Both the position numbers and the translations under genes were made by a program. Positions 1 through 10,992 of a DNA stretch of 64,000 bases are shown in pieces. Each line of letters starts with the position of its first letter. Position 1 is the first letter of the stretch. The stretch is from Brachycybe producta (taxonomy: Eukaryota; Arthropoda; Diplopoda; Playtdesmida; Andrognathidae). The stretch spans positions 1,376,632-1,440,631 of the forward strand of contig JAUPFP010000043.1 in NCBI GenBank assembly GCA_036925085.1, written 5' to 3'. The notes under the pieces are model-generated. The model did not search any database, was not told the origin of the DNA, and saw nothing but the letters and a program-made list of their open reading frames with translations.

Positions 1-1101
1 TCTCTCTCTTTCTCTTAACCTGTACCTTCAGAACTCATTTTGTCCCACCACCATACTAGATGCTCAACTGAGCAACTTTTCAGCTAGTCGCCAACTATAA
101 CGTGCAGTGCCATGCCGCCCCAAACCACCATGTGGAACATTCCATCCGAGACCCAGCCCATATACTGTACATGCACCACCACAACTTCGCCACTTATTGA
201 AGACAACTTAAACGCACACGCTTCACCATATATAATTGAACACAGTGTTGTTGTTTACAACAAAGTATGCTGGCAAATGAAGACACCTGAGTGGTGTCTG
301 AATGTCACGTTAGTGCTTTATTCCCCTGGTTCCTTCTGTCGCCACAGAGAAAGAAAAAGTTCTTCTCGGTTTTCGTCCTTTTGACTTCTGGCATGGAACT
401 TATGGAAGTTCTACAAGCCAGTTTTGCATGTCGCATCATGCCACCTTATAGCGGACGTTGTACAATTTGATTTCATATGATGCATACATGAACCTTATTA
501 ACCCCCCCCCCCCACACACACACACACACACACATACCAAAAGGTTTAAGGGCTAAATATGATGCATACAATGGAAAGTTCTTTAAGCGGTGTGGTGCGG
601 CACAACACTCCGTAATGGGTGATTAGCTTTATTCTGAAGAAATAATTTTGGACCCCCCCAATAAAAAAATCCTCGCTACGCCACTGCTTGGAGTACAAGG
701 GTCCCAATGGCTAAGAGTTAAAAGGAGAAGGCGAAATACAGCGTGTTATATTTGATTATTTTCAAACTGATATATAAAAGTTTCTTTTTAAGAGAAACTT
801 GAAAGTGTTTTAGAAACTACAAACGTAGCTCAATCGGTTGGGGGTCACTACAGCTACCAAGGCTCACAAGAACTACTAGGGGGGAGCAGCTACTTGGGTC
901 ACTACAGCTACCAAAAAAATATAACCCTTTCTTCCTAACCTAACCGAACCTTGCCTAATGAAACATAACCGAACCTTACCGACCCTAACGGAACCTAATG
1001 GAACCTAACCGAACCTAACCTAAACCGAATCTAAACTAAACTAAATTTCAATGTCATTTATTTAAATGATCATACAGAGAAGAAAAAAAAAACTTTCACA
1101 G
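1..1101. other. 5' flank or intron, no recognisable exon
   Basis: No FAS1-like or other recognisable coding sequence was found upstream of the first exon at 1102. The stretch holds a C-run plus (CA)n tract near 503-535 and a degenerate tandem repeat at 928-1050. Because the first visible FAS1 exon begins in the middle of a codon, this is probably intron of the FAS1 gene, with the 5' exons outside the window. Confidence 0.5.
928..1050 (+). repeat. Degenerate CCTAACCGAA tandem repeat
   Basis: About 120 bp of imperfect units of the form CCTAACCGAA / CCTAATGAA / CCGAACCTAA, decaying into CTAAACTAAA. It is intronic and a few tens of bases from the acceptor of the exon at 1102. Confidence 0.7.
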
Positions 1102-4100
1102 TGAAAAGGTTATCAACCATCTGGGATAAAGTGAACCAACTGAAGGTGGCTCCTTTGGTGGAATTGGTTCAAACATCTGGTCTTACGGTGGCTCTTTCGA
1201 ACGAAGGACCTTATACCCTCTTCGTCCCTGTCTTTCAAGCATTTGAAAATCTTACGGAAGATGTTTCGCAAACACTTAATCGTACCACTTCGAGGGTAAT
1301 ATATATAGACTCGAGTTATATATAACTTTCAAATTGACGTATATAATTAAATGTTGTTTTGAATGTTTTTTTCTTTTGTTTATTGATGATCAGTCTTCTA
1401 GAAGGACACCTTCAGCTCTTCTTTATCATGTTGTCGAAGGTCGTTTTGGAGAAAGAGACTTCGAAGATAACATGCTGATTACAACTTTGTATCACAGGTT
1501 GCCGCTTCGTTTGAATAAGTTTCCGAACGGAGTACGGGAATGTCTTTTTTATTAATGTGTTACTTGAGGTGGCTGAATAGATATTTATTTTGTGTGCCAC
1601 TACAGTGGCTAATATCGCACCTCGGCGTTCAGAGTGTGTCACAACTAAAAAAAACACACTTTTTTGGGTGGGAAATGAGTTTATAAAGTTGCATTATTTT
1701 TTTCTATCTCAATCTATTGTAGGGGAGCCAAATAAACCGATATTGTGAATAATTAAAACGGTTTTGGCACTTGAAAAGCTCAGCAAAGTAAACCATGAAT
1801 CTTCTTCTTAACTTTAAACTCATTTTCTTCCAAAAAAAAGGTGGTTTTTTGAGTTGTGCCACTCTCTTCTATCCGAGGTGCGATATGTTCTATAGCAGCG
1901 GTCGCCAACCGGTGGTCCGCAGAAAAATCTGGACAATAGTTGCATTTTTGCTTTTGTTTTATTAATAATAAAACATAAAAACTATTAATAATAAAACAAA
2001 AAATATTCTTAATAAATTCTTCTATTCTGAATGACAATTTTCGCCTTTCTATTGCACTAAATTCACAAAATGTACTTAGAGTCTAGTACAGTTCTCGTCA
2101 AATACGGCACGCGAGAAAGCTACATTTCGTTCAGTTTCGCCCCCCCCCCCCCCCACCTAACCACACGTAACTTCTCCCCTAAGCTTCAATTATTTTCTAA
2201 TAAATTAAACTAGCTTTAATAATTTTATTACAATTAAATAACCTTTAAAGATTTTGTGTTAATAAAATGGAAGTTCTCTGATCATTATTTGACAAACGTA
2301 TTTATCTTTTTTAAAAAGAATTCATATTAGTGGTCCGCGAGATCTAAAATTTTGAATTTAGTGGTCGGTGAGGTCCGAAAGGTTGGCGACCACTGTTCTT
2401 TAGGAGGTCTCTTCTTCCTACCCGCGGTTTTGACAAAATTTTTGTTTTTCAAACAAAAGTTTTTTCAGGAGAAACATTACAAAAAAAAAATTTTAATCGA
2501 AGTGTTTTAGAAGCTAAAATAGTTGTTGTTAATGCTAAAAGCATTTCCATGATGATGATATCTTTTAAAATAAACTTTTTATGAAAAAGTTTGTAAAAGG
2601 CGAGAATAGTTTTTTTTATGAAAACCAAAAAATGGGGTCCTTTTCAAATTGCCATAAAATGTTTATTTTTTTAAGATATTGTCATGAAACAACATTTAGC
2701 ATAAGCTTTTACCATTCTAGTTTTGAAAACAATTTGAATTTTTTTTTTCTAATGTTTGTTTCTAAAAAAAAACGTTCACTTGACGATTTTGTGTCGAAAT
2801 TTGACACACAAAAAAAAGTCTATCGAGCATAGCATTAGCTATTGCAGTGGCGCTGTAAGGGGAGACGAAGGCAAAATAAATATCTATAGAGCCACCTTAA
2901 AAATTTGATTAATTTATTATTATTGATTTCTAATAGTTGCTCACAGTTAACTGCATTCCATTAGTCAAACTGAACCAAGAGGCAACCAATGGAATGATTC
3001 ATACAGTTGGAGATGTCTTAATTCCACCAGCACAAGTATTAGGAAGAAAGAAAAAAAAACTAGGGATGGGACATTCGAATCCTCGAATTTTTGAAAAATA
3101 TTCGATATTCGAAAACTCGAACCTTCTCGCTTTTTAAAGTCTTTCGAATCTTTCGAATGCTAACCTAAAAAAAATTGTTAAAAATTTTGGTAAAATTAGT
3201 TTTAACTCCATTGACGTTCAATAGAAGCGTTCACTACCAAAAAAAACCGGCGATTGTTGGAATTTCGGTGGTGGTAACCGGATCACCAATGTGATCACCT
3301 TGTGGCGACCTGGAGTGCCACATTCATTTATTTCATTAATTTGTATCTTCTTAATGAATAATGTATAGGATTTTTCTTATATGAAGGAGTCGAGAGATTC
3401 GAGGAATTCGAGAACCTTTTAGAATTCGGATTCGAGAAAATTTCGGATTCGTCCCACCTTCGAGAATAAAAATTTTTTTACCAAAAATGTCTTATTGTTT
3501 TAATATTCGTTTATTATTTTCAAGAGAACAATTGCCGAGGTTTTGCGCGACATTCAGTTCAGCCGTTTCTCGAATGCTTTAATCAAAGCTAAGTTAACTT
3601 CTCTTTTGATGGATCAGCAACGTACTTTTACCGTTTTCGCTCCGACTAACGATGCTTTCGATAATTTGACTCGCGAAGACTTTGAAGCGATTTTTGCAGA
3701 CCACGAGGCACTCACAGGTTGAAATTTACTACGTTTTTATTTAATGTTTTTTTTTTATTACAGTAAATTGATTAGAGAATGGGACATTCGAATCCTCCGA
3801 ATCCCGCGAATCTTGAAAAATATTCGAGATTCGAAAACTCGAATCTTCGCCGCTTTTTTCGTCTTTCGAATCTTTGGAATCCTAACTTATAAAAAAAAAC
3901 CCGGTTAAAAACTTTGGTAAAATTAGTTTTAACCCCCATTGAGGTCCAATAGAAGCGTTCACTAACAAAGAAACCGGCGATTGTTGCCATTTCGGTGGTC
4001 GACTCGGATCACCAATATCACCACATTGTGGCCACCCTGAGTGCCACATTGTGTTTTATTATTAATAATTTAATATTTAATATTACTTCATTTATTTGTA

Positions 4101-7100
4101 TCTTTCTTAATGAATAATATAGGATTCTTATGTGAAGGATTCGAGAGATTCGAGCTTCGAAGGATTCGCGAGAACCTTTTAGAATTCGGATTCGAACTAC
4201 TTTAATTGTTATTCATTGGTGGTTTTTTTTTATATTTTTGGTAGCTTTACTTCGATATCACATCGTGACTGATGTTTGGTGTTCCAGTTCCATCGTGAGC
4301 CAATCGACATTGGTGACTTTAGAAGGTTCATCTCTTTTAGTATCGTGTAATCATTCGGGAACGTACGTCAACGATGCGAACCTTGTCAAACGGGACATTA
4401 TGACGATCAACGGATTGATTCACCTTGTTGACAAAGTGTTATTTCCCACTAGAGGTGAGAAGAAAAAAAAAAACTATACGATGCGATATTTTTATTATGT
4501 GAATTAATTCTATGTACAATTCTAGCCAAATCTTTGCTACAATTACTCGACAATTTAAAGTTGACCGAGTTCTCGAGTCTCATTCCCGTGTCCGGTCTAA
4601 CAAATATGTTTGTGAACGGTGCGAAGTTCACGGTTTTTGCACCTTCCAATCGAGCATTCGAAGGTATAGTCTTACGATCGTTTGTATTTAAATATAAACC
4701 TTAATGGTTACATTTCAGTGGCGCCCGGAGGATAATTTCATGGGAGGCGGTGGGGGGGGGGGGGTCCATAGGCCCATACTATTATGACCCTAACATGTGG
4801 CTCAGGGGCGTAGGTAGGCACCCGCAAGACCAGCAACTGCGGGGGGGGGAGGGGGCGCAGGAGGTTTTGTAAAGTTGTCGAATAAGTAAATTTTTCTAAG
4901 TGCAATATGCACCTTAAATATATGCTGATCGAGTGATAGAATGACAAAAAATTGGTAAGTGCGGTTCTATTTTTAAAAACTATTTCAAAATCGCGAATTT
5001 CTAACTCTTTATGTTAAACTCCATTGAGTACGCGTTTATAAGCAATAAAACATCCATTAAAATGCTCGTAAAAATACGTAAAAAATGATTTTAAAAATCC
5101 ATACATAAACCACAGTGAAGCCAACACATTGTGCTGATTTTATTCTGGTTTTTAAAATTATTTTTATGTATTTTTGCGAGCATTTTAATGGATGTTTGTT
5201 ATATTGCTTATAAGCGCGTACTCAATGGAGTTTAACATAAGAGTTAGAAATTCGCGATTTTGAAATATTTTTTTTTAAAAATAAAACCGCACTTACCAAT
5301 TTTTTTGTCATTCTATCACTCGATCAGCATATATTTAAGGTGCGCACATTGCGCTTTGAAAACTTAATATTGGACAACTTTAAATATGAAAAATAAACAT
5401 ATTGCCATCGCGACTGCTGTGTATTTTAAAAATTAACATTGTTTTCTTTAACATTGGGTCTATGGGCTCACTAGAAAAACGATGCTAGCACTCTTTGCGG
5501 AGCTTTTTCGAAGTAATTTTATGATAAAAACTATTTCAAAATCGCGAATTTCTAACTCTTGTGTATGCGTACGCGCATGCGTACTGAAAATGTAAATGAA
5601 AGTGTTAATTTTTTTATTGTTTTGATAACTTTTTTAAGATTTCAAAGTGGTTAAAAAAAAAAAAATAGAACACACGTGGCCTTCGCCTATGTTGGTGATC
5701 GAATAGGTGCGGGCCACGTGCGTCACATTTTTCACCAGTTGAAATATTTCACCCCAGTGGAAACAATAGGCCATAAACGTGGTTATTTTTGGTTACCGCA
5801 ATACACAAGTGTTATGCAGAAAAAAAAGTATATATACTTTTTGTACGAAATTCAAACGCACGTAACTCTGCACGTGCAACGAGTTGACACGTGTTACATT
5901 TTCGTGTGATTCTGATGAAGAGGGGCTTTTTGATCTGTGTTTTGTGGGACGCGGGCCCAATTAAAGCATATTAAAATATTTTTTTTAAAAAAAAACTTTT
6001 TTAAAATGGAAATAGTGATAATTGTAAATTGTAACTTTTGTACGCGTTTTTTTAGTATGTCCTGCCTGCACGTGCTGGATTTTGTTTTTCACCATTTTTT
6101 TTTTTTGTGGTGCAACTTCTTCATTCCTCAATTTGGTCATACGACCCAGTCAGATGCGTGGTCCTTTATACTGTCGAATTAATTTTGATAATTCTAAACA
6201 TTTTATATTTTGTATTATATTTTAGCGCTTCCCGATAAAACTCTTTTCGATCTGCGTTTGGATCCACCCAGATGTTACGATTTCTTAGTCGCCCACATGG
6301 TCATCGGAAAGTATCGTACGAGTAACTTTGTCGACAAACAACTTTTACCAACTTTAGCACAGATGAGACCGCTACAAGTGGATATTTATCCCCAAGTGAT
6401 GCTCGAGAATTTAATTTTTTTTTTTTTCCCTCGAAACTTTTGATTAACTAGGTGTCTTAAATTTTTTTTTTTTTTTTAATTTAATTTTAAGAAAATTCTG
6501 GTTGACGGTGGAGTTATTGGAATACCGAACATCGAAGGTCGTAATGGGGTCGTTCACGTTATCGATCAAGTGATTTTCTCTCCGAATTTGACAATTGGAC
6601 AGTTTATTTTAGAACACGTCAATTTGAGGTGAAATAACACGATGAGAAAAAAAAAAAACAATGTTTGAAAAAGCCTGAATTAATAGTAAAAGGCAACAAG
6701 CGAAACGATTAGCACATAGTTATTTACTAATTTATTATAAAAATCAGATATAAAAGATTTTTTTTTTAGATGTGGGACGAATCCTATATTTTCTCGAATC
6801 CGAGAATCCGTATCCTTAAAAGGTTCTCGAAGCCCGAATCTCTCGAATCCTTCTTCATATAAGAAGAATCCTATATCATTCATTAAGAAAGATACAAATA
6901 AATGAAATAATATTAAATTATTAATAATAAAAAACACAGTGTGGCACTCAGTCAGGGTCGCCACAAGGTGATTCATTGGTGATCCGGATACCACCGAAAT
7001 TGCAACAATCGCCGGCCAATGGAGTTAAAACTAATTTTACCAAAGTTTTTAACGGTTTTTTTAAGGTTAGGATTCGAAAGACGAAAAAAAAAAAGCGCGA

Positions 7101-7770
7101 AGATTCGAGTTTACGAATCTCGAATATTCAAGATTCGAGATTCGAGTTTACGAATCTCGAATATTCAAGATTCGAGGATTCGAATGGCCTAAAACGTCTC
7201 ATTATATTTAAAATTTTAAAAGCCCAAGACCTAAAACCGTATTTTAAATTTTTAATATATATTTTTTACTAAATAAATTTTTGTTTGAAGTGTTTTTTGC
7301 AACGCATTGAACAATACGACTACGGATCTACTAAAAGAATTAAACGACAGCGTTGGCCCTTTTACTGTTTTTGCACCCGACGACGAAGCTTTCGACAGAT
7401 TGCCGCCTTTCACACTCGATCGCATGCTGATGGAACCAGAAATATTAACTCGGGTTAATTTTTATTAATAATTATGTGCAGTTCGGTCTTTGCGTTAATT
7501 TTGTTTGATATTTTTGGAATTTTCTTTTTTTTTTTTTTTTTCCTCAAGTAGATTATGACGAATCATGTGTTAGACGAACATATTTTTACTACGGGTTTAC
7601 TTCCAAAAGCTTATTATCATTATGAGACGAGGCATAGCGGAATTATGTTGAAAATCCGAGAGGACACGGGATTAGTGACAGCTGGAATAGCCATCGTTAA
7701 GGAGGCAGATATTTTATGTACAAACGGAGTTTTGCATATTGTTGACAGGTTAATTCAAACGGAGTTTTAG
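1102..7770 (+). CDS. Fasciclin (FAS1) domain protein, TGFBI/periostin-like, 5' partial
   Basis: Predicted secreted matrix/adhesion protein. Ten exons: 1102-1295, 1394-1531, 2937-3035, 3525-3717, 4245-4454, 4526-4663, 6226-6395, 6492-6628, 7291-7453, 7552-7770 (TAG stop); all phases agree. They encode four consecutive FAS1 domains. Each ends in the family's H2-like signature: TNGMIHTVGDVLIPP, INGLIHLVDKVLFP, RNGVVHVIDQVIFSP and TNGVLHIVDRLIQ. Each has an internal YTLFVP/FTVFAP box. Domain 1, with a FPNG junction followed by LTVNC, resembles vertebrate TGFBI domain 1. An N-terminal signal peptide and EMI domain would lie before 1102. The protein stops seven residues after the fourth signature, so it lacks both the RGD tail of TGFBI and the long periostin tail. 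Which vertebrate paralogue it matches cannot be decided; four-domain FAS1 architecture is nearly certain. Several introns contain transposons. Confidence 0.88.
1612..1887. mobile_element. CGCACCTCGG inverted-repeat element, copy 1
   Basis: Terminal inverted repeats read ATCGCACCTCGG...GTGTCACAACTA at the left and TTGTGCCACTCT...CCGAGGTGCGAT at the right. Related copies are at 18196-18443 and 39333-39644. Internal sequence is AT-rich and non-coding. Confidence 0.75.
1896..2395. mobile_element. hAT-type non-autonomous element with 8-bp duplication
   Basis: Ends are CAGCGGTCGCCAACCGGTGG and, inverted, GGTTGGCGACCACTG. Flanking 8-mers are TTCTATAG (1888-1895) and TTCTTTAG (2396-2403), one mismatch. 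The empty site is visible in another copy of the host element near 35540, which reads TGTTCTATAGGAGGTCTCTT without interruption. Confidence 0.9.
3061..3466 (+). mobile_element. GGGACATTCGAATCC element, copy 1
   Basis: About 400-bp element whose ends are dense in TTCGAATC/GATTCGAG words and form long imperfect inverted repeats (GGGACATTCGAATCC...GGATTCGTCCC). The interior carries a shared core containing ACCGGCGATTGTTG and GGATCACCAA. Three other copies: 3777-4198, 6770-7188 and 37733-38118. Confidence 0.75.
3777..4198 (+). mobile_element. GGGACATTCGAATCC element, copy 2
   Basis: Same core and ends as copy 1, in the next FAS1-gene intron and in the same orientation. The right terminus is degenerate. 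Confidence 0.75.
4728..4868. repeat. G-run-rich insertion remnant
   Basis: Holds a long G homopolymer near 4750-4764 and a second G-rich run near 4840, with hAT-like words CAGTGGCGCCC and CAGGGGCGTAG. It is probably fragments of transposon ends; no complete element could be bounded. Confidence 0.4.
4869..5545. mobile_element. ~780-bp foldback element, copy A (ends degenerate)
   Basis: The left arm (around 4900-5090) is repeated in inverted orientation at about 5155-5360, including CACCTTAAATATATGCTGAT and its complement. The outer arm with the GCTAGCAC...CTTTGCGGAG motif is kept only on the right. It lies in the intron between FAS1 exons at 4663 and 6226. Confidence 0.75.
6770..7188 (-). mobile_element. 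GGGACATTCGAATCC element, copy 3
   Basis: Inverted relative to copies 1 and 2. Starts at TAGATGTGGGACGAATCC and ends in tandem 44-bp GATTCGAGTTTACGAATC units around 7100-7170. Lies just before the FAS1 exon at 7291. Confidence 0.75.
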
Positions 7771-8397
7771 CGTTACCGCATTTATTTATTTTATATTTAT
7801 TTCTATTTTAAATTTTATTTCTTTTATCATTGTTATTTCACGTGATATGAATATTACGCTCCTATTTAATGTAATCACCTTTAAATTGTACGTTATTTTA
7901 TTGTCATTTTTTTTTAAAAACAAGTTTTAAATTTTATTCAGTATTTAATAATCACATTTCAATTGTATGTGTGTTTTTTTTAAAAAATTACATAATTATT
8001 GATTTTACTACCATTTTATAAACAGTGAATGAATATTTTAATGTAAACGATTTATGATATTACTTCAGTTATGAAAAATATATCAATATATAAAAAATAA
8101 AATTCATTTTTTTTACTAGATGAATTTGATTACTTCTTAAGACAATTATTATATAACTAGTGGGGTAACCCGTCATAAATAAATAAATAAATTACTAGTT
8201 CATAATGCAAAATATAATAAAATTAAAATATAAAATGAACAAAAAGTATATAAAAGTTGTAATTTTGAAATTCATGTACATATTATTATTATTATTACTA
8301 TTATTATTAAAGCATACAATAGAAATTATAGTATTATTTAGAAATTATACAGTATTATTTATTATATGCAATAGAAATGGACTGCATGATTATTCAG
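7771..8397. other. 3' UTR of FAS1 gene and AT-rich spacer
   Basis: Very AT-rich. Possible AATAAA-type signals occur around 8090-8103. No coding sequence seen. A 44-bp derivative of the ACTAGTGGGGTAACCCGTC element is at 8156-8199, and a (TTA)n stretch lies near 8281-8312. Confidence 0.6.
8156..8199. mobile_element. Minimal 44-bp derivative of the ACTAGTGGGG element
   Basis: Starts ACTAGTGGGGTAACCCGTCA and ends ACTAGT with only an AAAT repeat between. It matches the left terminus of the much longer foldback at 28585-29299. Confidence 0.6.
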
Positions 8398-8603
8398 AGG
8401 CAGTTAGAAATCGGGGGAGAACTTCAGTTGGCTCCGCCCTTGTTATGACGACCAGCAACTTCTAATTGGTTTGTTGTGTGGTTCGACGTTGAAAAGATCG
8501 GAGCATGTGACGTCAGACTACATAACCAACCAATTAGAAGTTGCTGGTCGTCATAACAAGGGCGGAGCCAACTGAAGTTCTCCCCGATTTCTAACTGCCT
8601 GTT
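8398..8603. mobile_element. 206-bp palindromic MITE (CRE/CCAAT-bearing), copy 1
   Basis: Nearly perfect inverted repeat from AGGCAGTTAGAAATCGGGG to its complement. Flanked by a perfect 10-bp direct repeat GATTATTCAG (8388-8397 and 8604-8613). Contains GGCTCCGCCC boxes, ATTGG motifs in both arms and TGACGTCA at 8508-8515. It ends about 130 bp upstream of the OCIAD start codon. The duplication length suggests a Mutator-like (MULE) origin, which is an inference. Confidence 0.88.
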
Positions 8604-8730
8604 GATTATTCAGCTGTGTGCTAAAACTTCAATGGCTTCTATTTCCATAGGAAATGCATTGACGAACCGGTACCTCGTAAAGTGTAACCGGTGGTTATTA
8701 CTGGTGACATTTTGTGTCATCAGAATAAAG

Positions 8731-10870
8731 ATGTCGTCTTTGGGATCAGACTTTGGAGGAACTGGACATCGTCATAATGAAAAACAAGAGAATGTCGTGA
8801 GTGCTTTTTTTAATTAATTAATATTACGGTTAATTAACTTATAAAATAACCAAATTCGGATGTGTAATTAATTAATTTGTGTCTCGATGCGTAGAGATAT
8901 CGGTTGACGCCTGAAGAACTCCGAGTTCTAAGGGAATGCAGCAAAGAAAGTTTCTATTACCGGAGTAGGCGACAAATTTAGGACGATTGTAGATTATCGG
9001 ATTTGTTTCACGTCTCTGACGCCGTTTTTTTTTTTGTTTCAGGTGTTCCTTTCAGTGTTACGGCCATGATCGCTACCCATTACGCTGTCAAACTGGGTTA
9101 TTTGCGTGGGAGTCCCAAATGGGGATCGCTTTTGAAAGTCTTTGGATTCGGAGTCGTTGGTTATTTTGCTGGAAAGGTCTCCTATCATTCAAAGTGCGAA
9201 GAAAAGATCATGCAGCTTACAAACGGACCACTGGCTGAATCGCTCAGGCGTCGTAAACAAGGATTGACGGCGTTTCCCGATTTGTAGGTTCTGTCTACGG
9301 GTCGAACGACGATCGCATCTTAATAAAAACGTCTTCTTTCGTTTTAGATATAATGCAATGGATTCGAGTTTTGTGGCGACAGACAGTGAAGGCGAAATGG
9401 CAACCGATAGAAACAGAAGTGGAATAGGACCACAAGGAACTTGGGAGATAGATACAGACAGAAACATAGAGTCTAAGGGACTTGATGATAGCAACAGGCC
9501 TTCTTTAGATAGTAAGGAACAAATTCAAGAAGAAAAAAGGTTCCAACATGAAAAAAAAAATCCCTGTTGAAAGATGCGTAATACAACAGGGTTTCTTTTC
9601 TAATTTGGATCTTTGTTCTGAGAGCTCAAAACGTGAAAACGCTCAAGCGTCTTTTTGTTTGCGGTTTTGACCGACTTAAGATTAAACTGCATTCCGTTTT
9701 GTGTGGCTTTAAAGCTAAGCTTTGTGTTGTTTTTGTAGCTTTTCAATTTGCATTTTAATGCATCTTTAAAGGTCAAACTACTGCTGGGTGCTTTCTATAG
9801 CTTCCTTTTGGGTTTGATATTCAAAGCAGATCATAGTGTTTAGGGCCGTATCCGTATCCGGGCCGTATGTCGATGTGTGTCCTCCTAATCAAGCTCCACA
9901 TTCCATGTTAAATAAAAACAAGACTATTAAATTTTATTGAATTTATAATGCAAGATTTAAGTCTCATATAATTACCTGATCGTCTTCGTTGATTTGATTA
10001 GGAGGTTTATTAGGTGTCAATACGATGTTTTGGTTAGTTTAAGTGCCGTATAAACATATCGCAAAAGGGTTTATGTTAAATTAAATGATGCTTTTTCTCA
10101 TCTTAAAGGTTATAACCTTTTTGATGAGAAAAAGCATAATTTCACAGTTGGCACTTGGGCCACAAATTGAGAAACAGTTGCTTGATGTTGTATAAAAAAA
10201 TCCGAGCCCTGATAATTATATATTCATGTGCCTTTGAGAATAAACCTTATAAGGAAACTATAACGTGACGCGTAAACGAGAAGTTTCGATATATAAACGG
10301 TATTATCACTTTCGTGAAAGAGACGTCACTTTACTGTAAATGTTCTTGTAACGTGAAAACGCGTATACATTAGGAGTGGAGCCTGCATTGGAGGACAGCG
10401 ATAAATAGCTTTTTTTTTCTGCGGCCTTTTCACAAATAGTGAAAAGACAGGCCAGCTGGTCATGACTAGCAGCTCTATACAACTGTTTCGAGCAGGCTAA
10501 AGTTAGAAATTGACCCAAATATGCAGTTACGTGTATTGACTTCGTTGTATGACACTTAAACGGAGTTTGAAATTGATTTTAGATCCGATGAAGTCTTCAG
10601 AATACGATGCACAGAACAAAGCGCAAACGACGTACGAGGCTTTACGCAAACAGAACAGAGATGAATACGAAGCGAGACGATTGAACTTTTACGGACGTAA
10701 AGAACAGCAACGACCGAATACCGATCAGAAGCTTCCGCCAACGAGATCAGAATCGGTTCCCGTCTATTCTGGTATTTCGAAGTAACTATGAGTCGAGCTA
10801 AACCATTGCTAATCGAATGTTTTTTTTTTCAGGAATTAGGAACGAGTATGGAGACATTGTTGAGAAGTAG
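8731..10870 (+). CDS. OCIAD1: OCIA domain-containing protein (OCIAD1-like)
   Basis: Six exons: 8731-8796, 8895-8964, 9043-9283, 9348-9511, 10583-10771, 10833-10870; about 255 aa. The OCIA domain (about residues 23-125) is clear: LTPEELRVLRECSKESFYYR, then VPFSVTAMIATHYAVKLGYL, then GYFAGKVSYHSKCEEKI with two hydrophobic segments. Family members sit on endosomes and mitochondria and influence electron-transport-chain assembly and cell migration (family knowledge). The C-terminal TYEALRKQNRDEYEARR and RNEYGDIVEK segments match the conserved tail of vertebrate OCIAD1, supporting OCIAD1 over OCIAD2. The ATG at 8731 was chosen because it gives a 22-codon first exon in phase; an upstream in-frame ATG at 8632 would add hydrophobic residues and looks like 5' UTR. 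The exon 4 donor GTAAGG at 9512 is the best phase-1 choice. A palindromic MITE sits directly upstream. Confidence 0.9.
9512..10582. repeat. OCIAD intron with repeat fragments
   Basis: About 9705-9815 resembles 58045-58180 (GCTTTAAAGCTAAGC...GTAATGCATCTTT words). About 10080-10215 is the right end of the CTCGGATTTT family found complete at 23097-23399 and 35114-35413. No exon is apparent. Confidence 0.65.
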
Positions 10871-10902
10871 TTTTTATTTTATGTGAAAGAACCCATTTAT
10901 AA

Positions 10903-10908
10903 AATAAA
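10903..10908 (+). terminator. AATAAA polyadenylation signal of the OCIAD gene
   Basis: AATAAA 33 bp after the TAG stop at 10868-10870. Confidence 0.7.
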
Positions 10909-10947
10909 TAATACGACTAGTTATTTCGTTTGTAACCGTATTTTTTG

Positions 10948-10953
10948 TTTATT
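10948..10953 (-). terminator. AATAAA polyadenylation signal of RPS3A
   Basis: Reverse-strand AATAAA about 40 bp past the RPS3A stop. It is only 39 bp from the OCIAD signal, so the two convergent transcripts probably end within or across each other's 3' ends. Confidence 0.7.
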
Positions 10954-10992
10954 TAATGAAAACACATTTCTTGTTACAAATGAATCTTATTA

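Larger units (their letters stand above)
1566..2899. mobile_element. AAGGTGGCT-ended element, copy a, with two nested insertions
   Basis: Left end AGGTGGCTGAATAGATATTT and right end in inverted orientation (AATATCTATAGAGCCACCTT). Near both ends sits a GCCACTGCAGTGGC-like palindrome. Two other elements (1612-1887 and 1896-2395) have inserted near its left end. No transposase reading frame is visible, so it is probably non-autonomous. Confidence 0.8.

Noticed and set aside
112..384. 90-residue frame upstream of the FAS1 exons
   Set aside because: No similarity to EMI or FAS1 domains and no usable splice context; likely chance.
928..1050. Interstitial telomere repeat
   Set aside because: Units are CCTAACCGAA-like, not TTAGGG or another regular telomere unit.
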